NCBI GenBank assembly: GCA_947464135.1
Contig: CANHVK010000005.1
Coordinates: 1 to 60,967 of the forward strand
DNA from: Flavobacteriia bacterium
Lineage (GTDB): Bacteria; Bacteroidota; Bacteroidia; Flavobacteriales_D; Crocinitomicaceae
Length of the DNA: 60,967 nt
Direction: 5' to 3'
Shown here: piece after piece, positions 18,112 to 27,594 of the stretch
Layout: every line of letters starts with the position of its first letter
Numbering within the stretch: the first letter of the stretch is position 1
Notes under the pieces: model-generated
What the model was told of the DNA's origin: nothing
The model's input: only the letters and a program-made list of their open reading frames with translations
The model's database searches: none
Made by a program: the position numbers and the translations under genes

Positions 18112-19305
18112 ATGATAAAGTGTCTTATATTTTTTTCAATTTTTTGTATTCAATTAAACTATTGGGCTCAAGGAATTAATTTTGAAAAAGGAACATTTGA
18201 AGAAGTTAAAACAAAAGCAAAACAAGATAATAAGCTGATTTTTGTTGATGCCTATACATCTTGGTGTGGTCCATGTAAATGGATGGCTGCTACAGTTTTT
18301 ACAAATGACACAGTAGGTAAATTCTTCAATGATAAATTTCTTTCCATTAAAATGGATATGGAAAAAGGAGAAGGAATTGAATTTGCCAAAAAATATAATG
18401 TAAGATGTTTCCCAAATCTATTAATACTTAATAGTGAAGGTGAAGTAATTCATAGACAAGGAGGTGGATTAAAAGCTAAAGCTTTTATTCAATTTGCGGA
18501 AAAAGCATTAAAAGTGGGGAATAAAACTTACCAATATTATGCTTCTAATCTTTCAAATCAAAAAAATAATCTTGCTTTTCTAATGGAATATATTGATTAT
18601 TTAGGACACACTTGCTTACCAATTGACGAAACAATTAGTATGTATTTTGATCAAATTGATTCTGTCAATTATACAGAAAGAAAAAATTGGAATATGATAT
18701 GGAATTTCACAAATAATTTTAATTCTAAATCATTCAAGTATTTACTAAATCACCAAAATGATTTTGCTCAAAAATACACTCAAGACTCGGTAGATATCAA
18801 AATAAATTCTGTAATTCAAAAAACATCACATAAATTTATTCACTCAAAACCAATTCAGGAGAATGAATTAAACAATTTTATAAAACTTATTGAAAATTTA
18901 AACATAAGACAATCAAAAAGTGCTGTATTTTTAATAAAATTAGAACTTTATATTAAAAATGAAGATTGGGGGAATTATGAAAAAGAGCTGATTAGTAAAG
19001 GAGATGAGTTGTTAAATAAATCGCAATATAATGCTACCGCTTGGAATATATATGAAAAAAGTTCAAATACAGAATTACTAAAAAAAGCAGCTAATTGGAT
19101 GAAAAATCTTACTGATAGTCAACCTGAAAAAACAGAAAATTATGCTGAATTAGACACCTACGCTTGTGTATTATATAAATTAAAAAATAAGAATGAAGCT
19201 TTGAAAATAGCACAAAAGGCAGTTGAAAAAGCTAAAAAGATGGGAATGAATGAATCTCAATATCAAGAAACATCTGAATTAATCTCTAAAATAAATGCAT
19301 TATGA
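18112..19305 (+). CDS. secreted thioredoxin-fold protein with C-terminal helical repeat region
   Basis: A 397-residue exported protein. A signal peptide (to about WAQ, residue 20) is followed by a thioredoxin-like domain (about 25-140) with the redox motif WCGPC (Cys52, Cys55) and the cis-Pro region CFPNLLILNSEG. The remaining ~250 residues are helical and the last 80 look like tetratricopeptide-type repeats (YAELDTYACVLYKLKNKNEALKIA). Such thioredoxin-plus-helical proteins of Bacteroidota are periplasmic thiol reductants or chaperones; the partner is not known. The next gene starts inside the last codons (ATGA). Confidence 0.82.
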   Translation: MIKCLIFFSIFCIQLNYWAQGINFEKGTFEEVKTKAKQDNKLIFVDAYTSWCGPCKWMAATVFTNDTVGKFFNDKFLSIKMDMEKGEGIEFAKKYNVRCFPNLLILNSEGEVIHRQGGGLKAKAFIQFAEKALKVGNKTYQYYASNLSNQKNNLAFLMEYIDYLGHTCLPIDETISMYFDQIDSVNYTERKNWNMIWNFTNNFNSKSFKYLLNHQNDFAQKYTQDSVDIKINSVIQKTSHKFIHSKPIQENELNNFIKLIENLNIRQSKSAVFLIKLELYIKNEDWGNYEKELISKGDELLNKSQYNATAWNIYEKSSNTELLKKAANWMKNLTDSQPEKTENYAELDTYACVLYKLKNKNEALKIAQKAVEKAKKMGMNESQYQETSELISKINAL

Positions 19306-19736
19306 TAAAATCAATTTTAACAATCACATTATCAATATTTCTAGTTTATAATTCAAAAGCTCAAAACACAAATTCATTTGGATATGTAGGAACTATTGGA
19401 ACTTTAAAAACAGAGTTAATATTAAAACTTACAATATCTAAAGATGAATGTACTTATGATTTTGAAGGTTCTTATTTTAATAAAAAACTAAATAAAGACT
19501 TTATTTTAAAAAGAACATTAAAACCATGTGAGAATGAAAATGATGATCCAGATAAAAAAATTACTCTCACCGAATATGATGGAGAAATAGTTACAGGAAC
19601 CATCACCCTAACTGGTATAGGTGAAGCTAGTTGTAACGGAACGTGGATAAGTCCAAATGGGAAGAAAAAACAAATTGTGCATTTTGTTGCTATTCGAGAT
19701 AAAGAAGAAATCAAAGAGAAAGAAAAAAAGAAATAG
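19302..19736 (+). CDS. small secreted protein of unknown function
   Basis: A 144-residue protein with a signal peptide (MIKSILTITLSIFLVYNSKAQ). The body is beta-rich with two repeats of a G/TGTITLTG-type strand, three cysteines (one in KDECTY, one in LKPCEN, one in EASCNGTW) and ends in a basic KEKEKKK tail. The closing GTWISPNGKKKQIVHF block recalls small beta proteins of Bacteroidota that end in a G-T-W/K-x-x-x-F strand. No function is recognised. It overlaps the thioredoxin-like gene by four bases, so the two are probably made together. Confidence 0.55.
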   Translation: MIKSILTITLSIFLVYNSKAQNTNSFGYVGTIGTLKTELILKLTISKDECTYDFEGSYFNKKLNKDFILKRTLKPCENENDDPDKKITLTEYDGEIVTGTITLTGIGEASCNGTWISPNGKKKQIVHFVAIRDKEEIKEKEKKK

Positions 19737-19774
19737 TTATAAAGTAATATAATTAAGATTTTCCATCAATAATT

Positions 19775-19782
19775 TAATTTTG
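19775..19782 (+). promoter_or_regulatory. -7-like box before the hydrolase-TerB gene
   Basis: TAATTTTG fits TAnnTTTG exactly and ends seven bases before the ATG at 19790, so a transcript would have almost no leader. No TTTG/TTG element is present 19 bases upstream, so the call is weak. Confidence 0.3.
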
Positions 19783-19789
19783 AATTAGT

Positions 19790-21016
19790 ATGCTTCATTT
19801 GAGAAACGCAATTTATATTGGAAGTAACAAAAGAGCAAGTCTTTTCGATTTAGAAATACCTGAAGATTACAACGGAAATTTGATTGTATTTATTCATGGT
19901 TACATGGGATTTAAAGATTGGGGTGCTTGGAATATTTTAGAAAAGTCATTTACATATCAAGGTTTTGGATTTTGTAAATTCAATCTAACACATAACGGCG
20001 GCAATTCTACTAATGGAATTGATTTTCCTGACTTAGAATCTTTTGCAAAAAACACGTATAGCAAAGAAAAAAATGATGTTGTTTACTTATTAAATGAAGT
20101 ACAAAAACACATCCCTAAAAATACACTTATTCATTTGATGGGACATAGTCGTGGTGGTGGTGTAGCGCTATTGAATCATGAAAATGAAAATGTACATTCA
20201 ATTATAACATTAGCTTCAATTTCTTCCATTTCTAAACGATTTGAAGATTTTGAAATGTTAAAAAAATGGAAAGAAACAGGTGTTCGTTTTGTTCAAAATC
20301 AACGAACAAAACAACAAATGCCACATAATTACAGTCAATATTTAGATTTTATCGAATTTAAAGAAGAGCTCAATATTGAAAAAGCATGTAAATCATTGAA
20401 TAAACCAAATTTGGTTATACATGGAGATAAAGATACTTCTGTTTCTATTGAAGAAGGAGTTGAAATTGCTACTTGGACAAATTCTCCCTTATATACAATT
20501 GAAGGAGCAGATCATACTTTTGGTAGCTCGCATCCATGGAATTCAAAAGAACTTCCTGAAAAATTAGAAGAAGTTGTGGCATTAATAAGTACTTTCATTC
20601 TAAAACAAAATAAAAATAAGCCAATAACTGAAAATGAAGCATTAATGTTTCAATTAACTGAAATGTCTAAAGTGGATGGCGATATTAAAGAAATGGAGTT
20701 TGGTTTTTTACTTCAAATTGCTCATCAACTTGGTCTTTCTAAAGAAGAATTGATGGAACTTTTCGAAAAGAAAATTAATCATACTCCACCTAAAAATGAA
20801 TTAGAACGCATAGTTCAATTTTACCGTTTGTGCTTATTAATGTTTGTAGATAATGAACTGCATCATGATGAATTGAAGGCTTTACGTAACACAGCTATAA
20901 AAATGGGTTTACCCCCTTTTGCAACTGAACAAGTAATTAATTGGCTTCAAATTCACCCAGGTGAAAGTATACCTAAAAACGAATTAATTAAAATTTTCCA
21001 AACAAATTTTAATTAA
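19790..21016 (+). CDS. alpha/beta hydrolase fused to a TerB-like domain
   Basis: A 408-residue cytoplasmic protein with two parts. Residues 1-about 270 are an alpha/beta hydrolase: oxyanion-side HGYMG (36-40), nucleophile motif G-H-S120-R-G-G, acid around HGDKD (211-215) and histidine in GADHTFG (His242). Residues about 283-405 read as a TerB/DnaJ-like helical domain, with the typical KVDGDIKEMEF...LGLSKEE pattern repeated once more as VDNELHHDELKALRNTA. TerB domains bind metal or partner proteins in stress and membrane-associated complexes. No signal peptide. A beta-helix/membrane gene follows after 14 bases. The fusion is in one uninterrupted frame; its role is unknown. Confidence 0.8.
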   Translation: MLHLRNAIYIGSNKRASLFDLEIPEDYNGNLIVFIHGYMGFKDWGAWNILEKSFTYQGFGFCKFNLTHNGGNSTNGIDFPDLESFAKNTYSKEKNDVVYLLNEVQKHIPKNTLIHLMGHSRGGGVALLNHENENVHSIITLASISSISKRFEDFEMLKKWKETGVRFVQNQRTKQQMPHNYSQYLDFIEFKEELNIEKACKSLNKPNLVIHGDKDTSVSIEEGVEIATWTNSPLYTIEGADHTFGSSHPWNSKELPEKLEEVVALISTFILKQNKNKPITENEALMFQLTEMSKVDGDIKEMEFGFLLQIAHQLGLSKEELMELFEKKINHTPPKNELERIVQFYRLCLLMFVDNELHHDELKALRNTAIKMGLPPFATEQVINWLQIHPGESIPKNELIKIFQTNFN

Positions 21017-21030
21017 AAAAGACATCTTTC

Positions 21031-24000
21031 TTGAATAAAATTCGCAAAAATAAATATTTTATTAGGGTACACTTATTAAAATTAAAAGATTTAAAATCAA
21101 AGTTTTTACTCTTCTTATTTTACTTTTTTATTTCAACATCAAGTGCTAAAAACTATTACGTTGCATTAAATGGAAAAAATACAAATAAAGGAACACTTGA
21201 CGATCCTTTTTATTCGATTCAATTCGCATCTAAAAAACTTAACCCAGGAGACACACTTTATATTCGTGGTGGCATTTATTATGAAAATTGCAGTTTAAAA
21301 TTAAAAGGAACTAAAAACAATAGAATTACAATACAATCATTTAAAAATGAAAAAGTTGTATTTGCATCTTCAACTTTAAAATTAAATTGGAAGCAAATTT
21401 CAAGGCACATTTTTAGGGCAAAAATCAATTCAAAAATTACGCAAGTATTTTTAAATTACAAACCTTTAATGCAAGCATCTTTCCCTAATATTATTGAGGG
21501 TGAAATGAATAAAGATAAATGGCTAAACGTTTATTCTAAAGCAACTAAAGAAATCGAATTAAAAATCCCTAAAAAATCAAACCTTATACATTCAAAATTC
21601 ATTGGTATTTGTGGTAGAGGAACAATTTGCATTACAGGAAAAGTAACCGATCAATATAAAAATTCAGTCCAATTATCTAACAAAGATTTTTATTGGAATA
21701 ATAAATATAAAACGGCTTATTTAGGAAAAGGGAAAGGTTATTTTATAGGTAATCTTTCATTTTTAGACACTATAAACGAATGGTATAGTAATGATGAGTA
21801 TATCTATTGGTATGGAAAACCACCTTCACATAAGAATCTGATTTTGAGAACTGAAAATGATGAATTTATTTTAAATCAATGTTCATTTGTCACACTTAAA
21901 GGACTTCATTTTATAGGAAAATCAATTTCATTCGGCAATTCAACACATTGTATATTAACTAAATCGAGAGTAGAATTTCCAACACCTTTTTTCAATTTTG
22001 AATATAGTTTTGATAGAGGGTGTAACCCTGAAAATGATTCATCAATCTATTGGAGAGGGAAAGGCATCATCTTTAACGGTTCATATAATCAAATTCAACA
22101 TTCTTCTATTTCAAAATCATGGGGAGATGGCATCACTACTTACGGAAAAAACAACAAATTATACAACTCATTTGTAAGTGATTGTAACTGGATGGGAACA
22201 GATGCCGCTGCATTGAATTTTTATGGTGAAAATCACATTGTAAAACATTGTTTTTTATCAAAAACAGGTCGTTCTGTTATTTTACATTCTAATTCAAAAA
22301 ATTGTAAAATTTTATACAATGAAATTTCGGAAGGTGGATATTTATGTGATGATTTAGGACTAACATACAATTATGGAACTGATGGAAAAGGAACAGAAAT
22401 AGCATATAATTGGTTACATCACAATAGAGCACCGCATTATGGTTCAGGAATTTATCTTGACAATGGAAATTCTAACTTTAAAGTCCATCATAATGTGGTC
22501 TGGAAATGTTTTGTTGGTTTGACAATAAACGAAACTGCAACTGATGATTCTATCTATAACAATACTTTCTTTAAAAATAAGTATACTATGGGGAGTGGCT
22601 GGTTTTCAGAATTCGCTCCTAAAATAATTCATGTTTCTACATTTAACAATATAACTGATAGCGATTTAAAAGCAAGGGATCAACAACCATTTTACGGAAC
22701 CAGTCAAAAAAATAACAAATTCATTCCCCACTTAACTAATTTCCTTGTAAACCCTTCGACTAATGATTTTAGGATTAATTCAAACAAATTAAGTTATGAA
22801 GATCAACTAGGTGCTTATGATTCTAAAACCAAATGGAAAGCAGGATTAATCTATCCATTCGATAATAATTCGATGCCACCTTTTTACCAATCAATTGCTT
22901 ATTATTTAATAAGTTATTTAATAATATTGATCCTACTTTCATTATTGATTCTTAAATCTAATTTCTACCAGCTTAAAACTATTGAACCAATAATACTTTT
23001 TGGAATTACAATTATTTCAGGTATAGCGTATTTTATGATTTTTACCTACATCTATCCAAATAGAGAAACTGCAGAAATTTTTAAACATTTTGACGATGCG
23101 AAATTGATTTACAATAATATTTTTTCAAAAGATAAGTATGCATATTTTAATTTTTTGATTAATGGAAATGAAACTTCCGAATTAAAAGAATTACTTCACC
23201 AAACGAATTTTTGGTATAAATTAGAAACTGGAACTTTTAATGAAAATCAATTTTTAATAAAATTTCATTCTTGGTTACTACCTATATCTGGTGGGAATAT
23301 TTTTATGCACTTACTCATTTTTTCATTTATTGCTTTTCATGGAATGATAACATTCTTTAAACATCTTGAAAAACATTTTAATGCGACGAATTCAATTATT
23401 TTCCTTCTTTTTATATTACCAAGTTTTTGGTTATTCGCGTCAAGCGCTACAAAGGATAGCTTATTATTTTTTACTCTCGCATTCCTTTTTTATTTTTTAG
23501 ATGATTTTAATTTAAAAAAACCAACTTTTTGGATTGTCATTTTATTCGGATTTTATTTCTTGATTTTATTAAGACCGTATTTATTTATTGCTTTTATACC
23601 ATTTTTAGGTATTCGATTAATAACAAAGTTCACTAAAAACGAATTAAATGGATGGGTTACCTTTTCTGTTTATTTAGTAACATTACTTATTCTTTTGCAA
23701 ATAAATCAAATACACCTTTTTGAAACATTAAAATTCAAACAACAAGATTTGATTTTGGTTGCAAAGGAAATGCATGCTTCTACTTCATTTGATATTGCTA
23801 GTCTAATTGAACCAATTGATTTATTAAAAAATAGTTTATCGGGTATATACAATGTCTTATTTAGACCATTGAATTTTCAAACAAAAAACTGGGGATTGCT
23901 ATTAATGTGTATAGAAAATTGGTTTATAATTGGGATAATTATATTTTCTATAATCAAATCTGTTCAAAAAAGAGTAAATCCAAACTGGAATTTACTTTTG

Positions 24001-24147
24001 TTTTGTTTGCTTGTTTTTTTAATTATAGGATGGACTATACCAATTTCAGGAGTTATTTTGAGATTTAGAGCTATAATTTTACCATTTTTTATTCTTTCTC
24101 TATTTCAATCCAAAAAACAAAACACTATTAATCAATCAGTTGATTAA
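21031..24147 (+). CDS. beta-helix (DUF1565/lyase-like) domain fused to a polytopic membrane domain
   Basis: A 1038-residue protein. After a signal-like segment (SKFLLFLFYFFISTSSA) a parallel beta-helix region of about 37-610 begins with YVALNGKNTNKGTLDDPF and continues with DGITTYGKNN, YNEISEGG, DDLGLTYNYGTDGKGTEIAYN and IYLDNGNSN, the pattern of polysaccharide-lyase-like beta-helix proteins. From about 620 to the end there are roughly ten hydrophobic segments, with SSATKDSLLFF and LLRPYLFIAF, as in EpsG-like or GT-C-like membrane proteins. The start must be the TTG at 21031, because the first in-frame ATG (about residue 149) would remove the signal. The last 20 bases overlap the convergent gene at 24128. 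Confidence 0.72.
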   Translation: MNKIRKNKYFIRVHLLKLKDLKSKFLLFLFYFFISTSSAKNYYVALNGKNTNKGTLDDPFYSIQFASKKLNPGDTLYIRGGIYYENCSLKLKGTKNNRITIQSFKNEKVVFASSTLKLNWKQISRHIFRAKINSKITQVFLNYKPLMQASFPNIIEGEMNKDKWLNVYSKATKEIELKIPKKSNLIHSKFIGICGRGTICITGKVTDQYKNSVQLSNKDFYWNNKYKTAYLGKGKGYFIGNLSFLDTINEWYSNDEYIYWYGKPPSHKNLILRTENDEFILNQCSFVTLKGLHFIGKSISFGNSTHCILTKSRVEFPTPFFNFEYSFDRGCNPENDSSIYWRGKGIIFNGSYNQIQHSSISKSWGDGITTYGKNNKLYNSFVSDCNWMGTDAAALNFYGENHIVKHCFLSKTGRSVILHSNSKNCKILYNEISEGGYLCDDLGLTYNYGTDGKGTEIAYNWLHHNRAPHYGSGIYLDNGNSNFKVHHNVVWKCFVGLTINETATDDSIYNNTFFKNKYTMGSGWFSEFAPKIIHVSTFNNITDSDLKARDQQPFYGTSQKNNKFIPHLTNFLVNPSTNDFRINSNKLSYEDQLGAYDSKTKWKAGLIYPFDNNSMPPFYQSIAYYLISYLIILILLSLLILKSNFYQLKTIEPIILFGITIISGIAYFMIFTYIYPNRETAEIFKHFDDAKLIYNNIFSKDKYAYFNFLINGNETSELKELLHQTNFWYKLETGTFNENQFLIKFHSWLLPISGGNIFMHLLIFSFIAFHGMITFFKHLEKHFNATNSIIFLLFILPSFWLFASSATKDSLLFFTLAFLFYFLDDFNLKKPTFWIVILFGFYFLILLRPYLFIAFIPFLGIRLITKFTKNELNGWVTFSVYLVTLLILLQINQIHLFETLKFKQQDLILVAKEMHASTSFDIASLIEPIDLLKNSLSGIYNVLFRPLNFQTKNWGLLLMCIENWFIIGIIIFSIIKSVQKRVNPNWNLLLFCLLVFLIIGWTIPISGVILRFRAIILPFFILSLFQSKKQNTINQSVD

Positions 24148-24751
24148 GTAGTTCATTTTCAATAGTATGAACACCATCAAATGTATAGGTTTCAATTCCA
24201 TTCTGTTGATATTCTGAAATAAATTTCTGAATTGAATCAGATGTAAAATAAGGGTCTTTCATTCCTACAACAAATTGATATTTCATACTTTTATCAATAT
24301 CAGGTAAAGAAATATCTTCTGGGAAAATACTCGCCCACAAAATACATCTTTCAAATAAATCAGGATATTTTGAATAATAACGAGATGCAGTAGCTCCACC
24401 TTGGGAGAAACCTAGTAGAATCGTTCTATCAAAAAGTTTTTGATTAGTAAATTTTTGTGTTAAAGCTTTTAGATAATTCAAATTATCTGCAATATCATCT
24501 AATCGCGCTTCTCTAGACATCCACGAAGCACCCACCCTACCCGATGTACCTTCTAAATAAAAGCGATGTAATCCTTCAGGAGCAACAATAAAATATCCTT
24601 TATCTACTAAAAATTGAAACTTTCTTATAAAGTATTCTGGAAGTTGACCATAACCATGTAAAACAAACAATAACTTACTCGACGATTCTAAATCTCCAAG
24701 TGTATAAAAACGGGTAGTCTTTTCAACCTTAAAATTTTGAACAAGTGTCAT
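24128..24751 (-). CDS. alpha/beta hydrolase (phospholipase/carboxylesterase type)
   Basis: A 207-residue cytoplasmic hydrolase of the PF02230 phospholipase/carboxylesterase kind. It shows HGYGQLPEYF near residue 30, the nucleophile motif G-F-S-Q-G-G (about 116-121), an acid in GMKDPYF and a C-terminal histidine in DGVHTIE. It is likely an esterase for small acyl esters; the substrate is unknown. It is the last gene of the minus-strand operon that begins at 28089, with its ATG sharing one base with the stop of the lipoprotein gene (TGATG). Its 3' end overlaps the convergent membrane protein gene by 20 bases. Confidence 0.82.
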   Translation of the reverse strand: MTLVQNFKVEKTTRFYTLGDLESSSKLLFVLHGYGQLPEYFIRKFQFLVDKGYFIVAPEGLHRFYLEGTSGRVGASWMSREARLDDIADNLNYLKALTQKFTNQKLFDRTILLGFSQGGATASRYYSKYPDLFERCILWASIFPEDISLPDIDKSMKYQFVVGMKDPYFTSDSIQKFISEYQQNGIETYTFDGVHTIENELLNQLID

Positions 24752-25521
24752 CAGTCGTTAGTCGAATATTTTAATGTTCTTTTATCAAAGAAAAAACGAT
24801 ATAATTTCACCCCATCTTTTTCTATTACAGGATTGTAATTATAAATATCTTTTACTAGTGGAGAATAGTTTTTAATTTTTCCTTTATAAATTACAATGTC
24901 TTTGAATTCATTATAAGATCCTGTTTCATATTCTAAATAATTCGCTTCAGGATTTGTAGTTCCTATTGCGTCAAATAATTTCCACTGAAACATTAATTGA
25001 ATATTTCCATTCATCATCAAATAATAATTCTTGAATGCAGAATTACGAATATGATAGGTAATTGTAATATCTTTAAAAAATTCAGATTGAATATTTTCCA
25101 ACTTAACTTCCAAAGGAACTTGTGGACTCGAAGCAACAGCAATTGGATTTGAAATTTGATCAGTTTTACCATCGTAATAAAAGAAAAAATTATAATTTCC
25201 CGTATATCCTGCTTCTGCTATTTGGGCTGTATTTTCTGACTTTGAAGCTTCATTTAAAGCAAAATCTAATCTATTTACAGTTATAACAGCGTCTTTAACA
25301 TCATCTAAATTTAAAAAGTCCTTGTAAATTTTATAAGTATATTTCTCATTTACTGGAATTTGCAACTTGGATTCTATTTCTCGTTTAAAACGCTTTTCAA
25401 AAGGAAGTTTTTTAATAGATTCTTGCTTCTTATTTAACTCATTATCTTTTGATTCAGAACAAGAAAAAATTAAATTTATTAAAGCGAGACTAAAAAAAGC
25501 AATTATAAATTTGATTTTCAT
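24751..25521 (-). CDS. lipoprotein of unknown function
   Basis: A 256-residue lipoprotein with a signal peptide and lipobox (INLIFSC, Cys about 21). The mature part is rich in beta strands and lysine, with an early DDVKDAVITVNRLDF segment, SSPQVPLEV and a C-terminal YNPVIEKDGVKLYRFFF strand. No domain or catalytic motif is recognised. It lies between Sua5/YrdC and the esterase and shares one base with the latter, so it belongs to the operon, but a functional link to tRNA modification or peptidoglycan recycling is not indicated. Confidence 0.55.
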   Translation of the reverse strand: MKIKFIIAFFSLALINLIFSCSESKDNELNKKQESIKKLPFEKRFKREIESKLQIPVNEKYTYKIYKDFLNLDDVKDAVITVNRLDFALNEASKSENTAQIAEAGYTGNYNFFFYYDGKTDQISNPIAVASSPQVPLEVKLENIQSEFFKDITITYHIRNSAFKNYYLMMNGNIQLMFQWKLFDAIGTTNPEANYLEYETGSYNEFKDIVIYKGKIKNYSPLVKDIYNYNPVIEKDGVKLYRFFFDKRTLKYSTND

Positions 25522-25550
25522 AAGATTAAAATTAAATTTATTTATTTCAA

Positions 25551-26105
25551 CTAATCCCGAATAATTTTAACAGAACTATCTTCACCAATTTTTAAAATTT
25601 GTGATGGTTGACCTTGCGCCTTGCCATTATCAGGAATCACAATATCTACCCCTTTTTTAATAATCTCTGAAACTGTTGAAAAATTAGTAGGTGTCTTTTC
25701 TCCAGATACATTTGCTGATGTAGATACAATCGGCTTTCTCAACGTTCTAATTAATTTGATACAAAAAGGATCATTTGTTACTCTTATACCTACTGAACCA
25801 TCTTTAGCAATTACACTAGGTGCTAATCCTCTTGAGTTAGGATATATGATTGTCAATGGTTTAACAGCATAATCAATTAAATCATAACATACTTCTGGAA
25901 ATGAAACCGTATATTTCTCAAGCATTTGAATACTGTCAACTAAAACTATAAAGCTCTTATCATCAGGTCTTTGTTTTAATTTAAGCACTTTTTGACAAGC
26001 TTCTTCATTTGTTGCGTCGCAACCTATCCCCCAAATAGTGTCTGTTGGATAAAGTATTGTTCCGCCATTGGTTAAAATCTCTTCTAAATTATCTAATGGA
26101 TCCAT
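25551..26105 (-). CDS. L-threonylcarbamoyladenylate synthase (Sua5/YciO/YrdC)
   Basis: A 184-residue single-domain YrdC-type protein without the extra Sua5 C-terminal domain. YPTDTIWGIGCDA, the K-x-R motif in LKLKQRPDDKSF (Lys44-Arg46), Ser51 and STSANVSGEKTPTNF are the ATP- and threonine-carbamate-binding signatures. It makes the TC-AMP used for t6A37 of ANN-decoding tRNAs. It is the third enzyme after murQ and trmD in the operon; trmD is also a tRNA-modifying gene, which makes the pairing sensible. A YciO paralogue is a less likely alternative. Confidence 0.9.
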   Translation of the reverse strand: MDPLDNLEEILTNGGTILYPTDTIWGIGCDATNEEACQKVLKLKQRPDDKSFIVLVDSIQMLEKYTVSFPEVCYDLIDYAVKPLTIIYPNSRGLAPSVIAKDGSVGIRVTNDPFCIKLIRTLRKPIVSTSANVSGEKTPTNFSTVSEIIKKGVDIVIPDNGKAQGQPSQILKIGEDSSVKIIRD

Positions 26106-26109
26106 AAAA

Positions 26110-26784
26110 TTATTTTAATAAGTCAGGTCTTCGTTCTTGTGTTCGTTTATACGCTTGTTCTTCTCTATATTTCTCAATTAACTCAAAATTTCCTGACATT
26201 AAAACATCTGGAACTTTATGTCCTTTATACTCAGGTGGCCTTGTATACACAGGTGGTGATAATAAATTATCTTGAAAACTATCAGTCAAAGCTGATGTTT
26301 CATCATTTAAAACCCCAGGAATTAATCTTACTAAGCTGTCTGTTAACACAGCTGCTGCCAACTCACCTCCAGATAGAACGTACGATCCTATTGAAATTTC
26401 TTTTGTAATATAAATTTCTCTTATTCGTTCATCAACTCCTTTGTAATGACCACACAAAATAATTAGATTCTCATACAATGAAAATGTGTTAGCTATTTTT
26501 TGATCTAATATAACACCATCAGGAGTCATATAAATAATCTCATCGTATTTTCTTTCTGATAATAATTTGTCTATTAATAAGGCAATCGGTTCTATTGTCA
26601 TCACCATCCCTGCACCACCACCATATTGATAATCATCAACTTGCTTATGTTTGTTAGTAGAGTAATCACGGATGTTATGGATGTGAATTTCAGCAAGACC
26701 TTTCTCTTGCGCCCTCTTCATAATTGAAGCTGAAAAAGGACCTTCTAGCAATTCAGGTAAAATCGTTAAAATATCAATTCTCAT
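26110..26784 (-). CDS. trmD: tRNA (guanine-N1-)-methyltransferase
   Basis: A 224-residue SPOUT methyltransferase. The N-terminus [46 protein letters not shown] and the trefoil-knot segment [13 protein letters not shown] are diagnostic of TrmD, which methylates G37 next to the anticodon to prevent frameshifting. The C-terminal [18 protein letters not shown] helix binds tRNA. The ATG overlaps the stop of murQ by four bases, and Sua5/YrdC follows five bases later. Confidence 0.95.
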   Translation of the reverse strand: MRIDILTILPELLEGPFSASIMKRAQEKGLAEIHIHNIRDYSTNKHKQVDDYQYGGGAGMVMTIEPIALLIDKLLSERKYDEIIYMTPDGVILDQKIANTFSLYENLIILCGHYKGVDERIREIYITKEISIGSYVLSGGELAAAVLTDSLVRLIPGVLNDETSALTDSFQDNLLSPPVYTRPPEYKGHKVPDVLMSGNFELIEKYREEQAYKRTQERRPDLLK

Positions 26785-27593
26785 TTGTTACTAAAGTAAA
26801 AATTAACAGCTTCTCTAACACTTCCATTGTCTAATAACAGTTGTTTTGCTATTTCATAATCTACCCCCGTTTTTTCTTGTACCATTTTAGTACCCCTATC
26901 TACTAGTTTATGATTACTTAATTGCATATCAACCATTCTGTTTCCTTGAACTTTACCTAATTTAATCATCAATGAAGTAGATATCATATTCAACACCAAC
27001 TTTTGCGCAGTTCCCGCCTTCATCCTTGTACTACCTGTAACAAATTCAGGTCCAACAACAGGTGTTATTGAATAGTTTGCTTCTTTACTTAAAGGACTTC
27101 CTTCATTACAAGATAATCCACAGGTTAAAACACCATTTTCATTCGCTTTTTTGATTGCACCTATTACGTAAGGTGTAGTGCCAGATGCAGCAATACCAAC
27201 AACTACATCTCCTTTTTTTATTCCATTTTCAAGCAGATCTTTCCAGCCTTGTTCTTGATCATCTTCTGCGAATTCAACCGCTTTTCTAATCGCTCCATCA
27301 CCACCTGCTATAATTCCATTTACTAAATCAAAAGGAACACCATACGTTGGGGGACATTCACTTGCATCAACAATTCCTAATCTCCCACTTGTTCCAGCAC
27401 CTAAATAAAATAAACGGCCACCGTTTTCCATTTTTTCGTATGCTGCATCTATAAATTTCTCTATCGATTTTAATTCTTTTTCTATCGCGAATGGAACTGT
27501 CTGGTCTTCTTTATTAATACTTGTGATTAAATCAATTGTAGACATTTTTTCAAGCCCATCATAATTGCTGGATGCTTCTGTTGTTCTTTTCAT
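26781..27593 (-). CDS. murQ: N-acetylmuramic acid 6-phosphate etherase
   Basis: A 270-residue SIS-domain lyase. The signatures are [22 protein letters not shown] (with the catalytic Glu), [32 protein letters not shown] and a C-terminal [21 protein letters not shown]. It removes lactate from MurNAc-6-P to give GlcNAc-6-P in peptidoglycan recycling. It is slightly shorter than the E. coli enzyme at its N-terminus, as is common in this phylum. It follows the phosphoribosyltransferase gene by a single base and overlaps trmD by four. Confidence 0.94.
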   Translation of the reverse strand: MKRTTEASSNYDGLEKMSTIDLITSINKEDQTVPFAIEKELKSIEKFIDAAYEKMENGGRLFYLGAGTSGRLGIVDASECPPTYGVPFDLVNGIIAGGDGAIRKAVEFAEDDQEQGWKDLLENGIKKGDVVVGIAASGTTPYVIGAIKKANENGVLTCGLSCNEGSPLSKEANYSITPVVGPEFVTGSTRMKAGTAQKLVLNMISTSLMIKLGKVQGNRMVDMQLSNHKLVDRGTKMVQEKTGVDYEIAKQLLLDNGSVREAVNFYFSNK

Positions 27594-27594
27594 T

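Noticed and set aside
24128-24147. The 20-base overlap between the membrane fusion and the esterase as a sequencing artefact
   Set aside because: Both frames end in normal stop codons and both C-termini look intact; short convergent overlaps are ordinary.
26139-26408. 89-codon plus-strand frame within trmD
   Set aside because: It is antisense to the C-terminal half of trmD and carries no motif.
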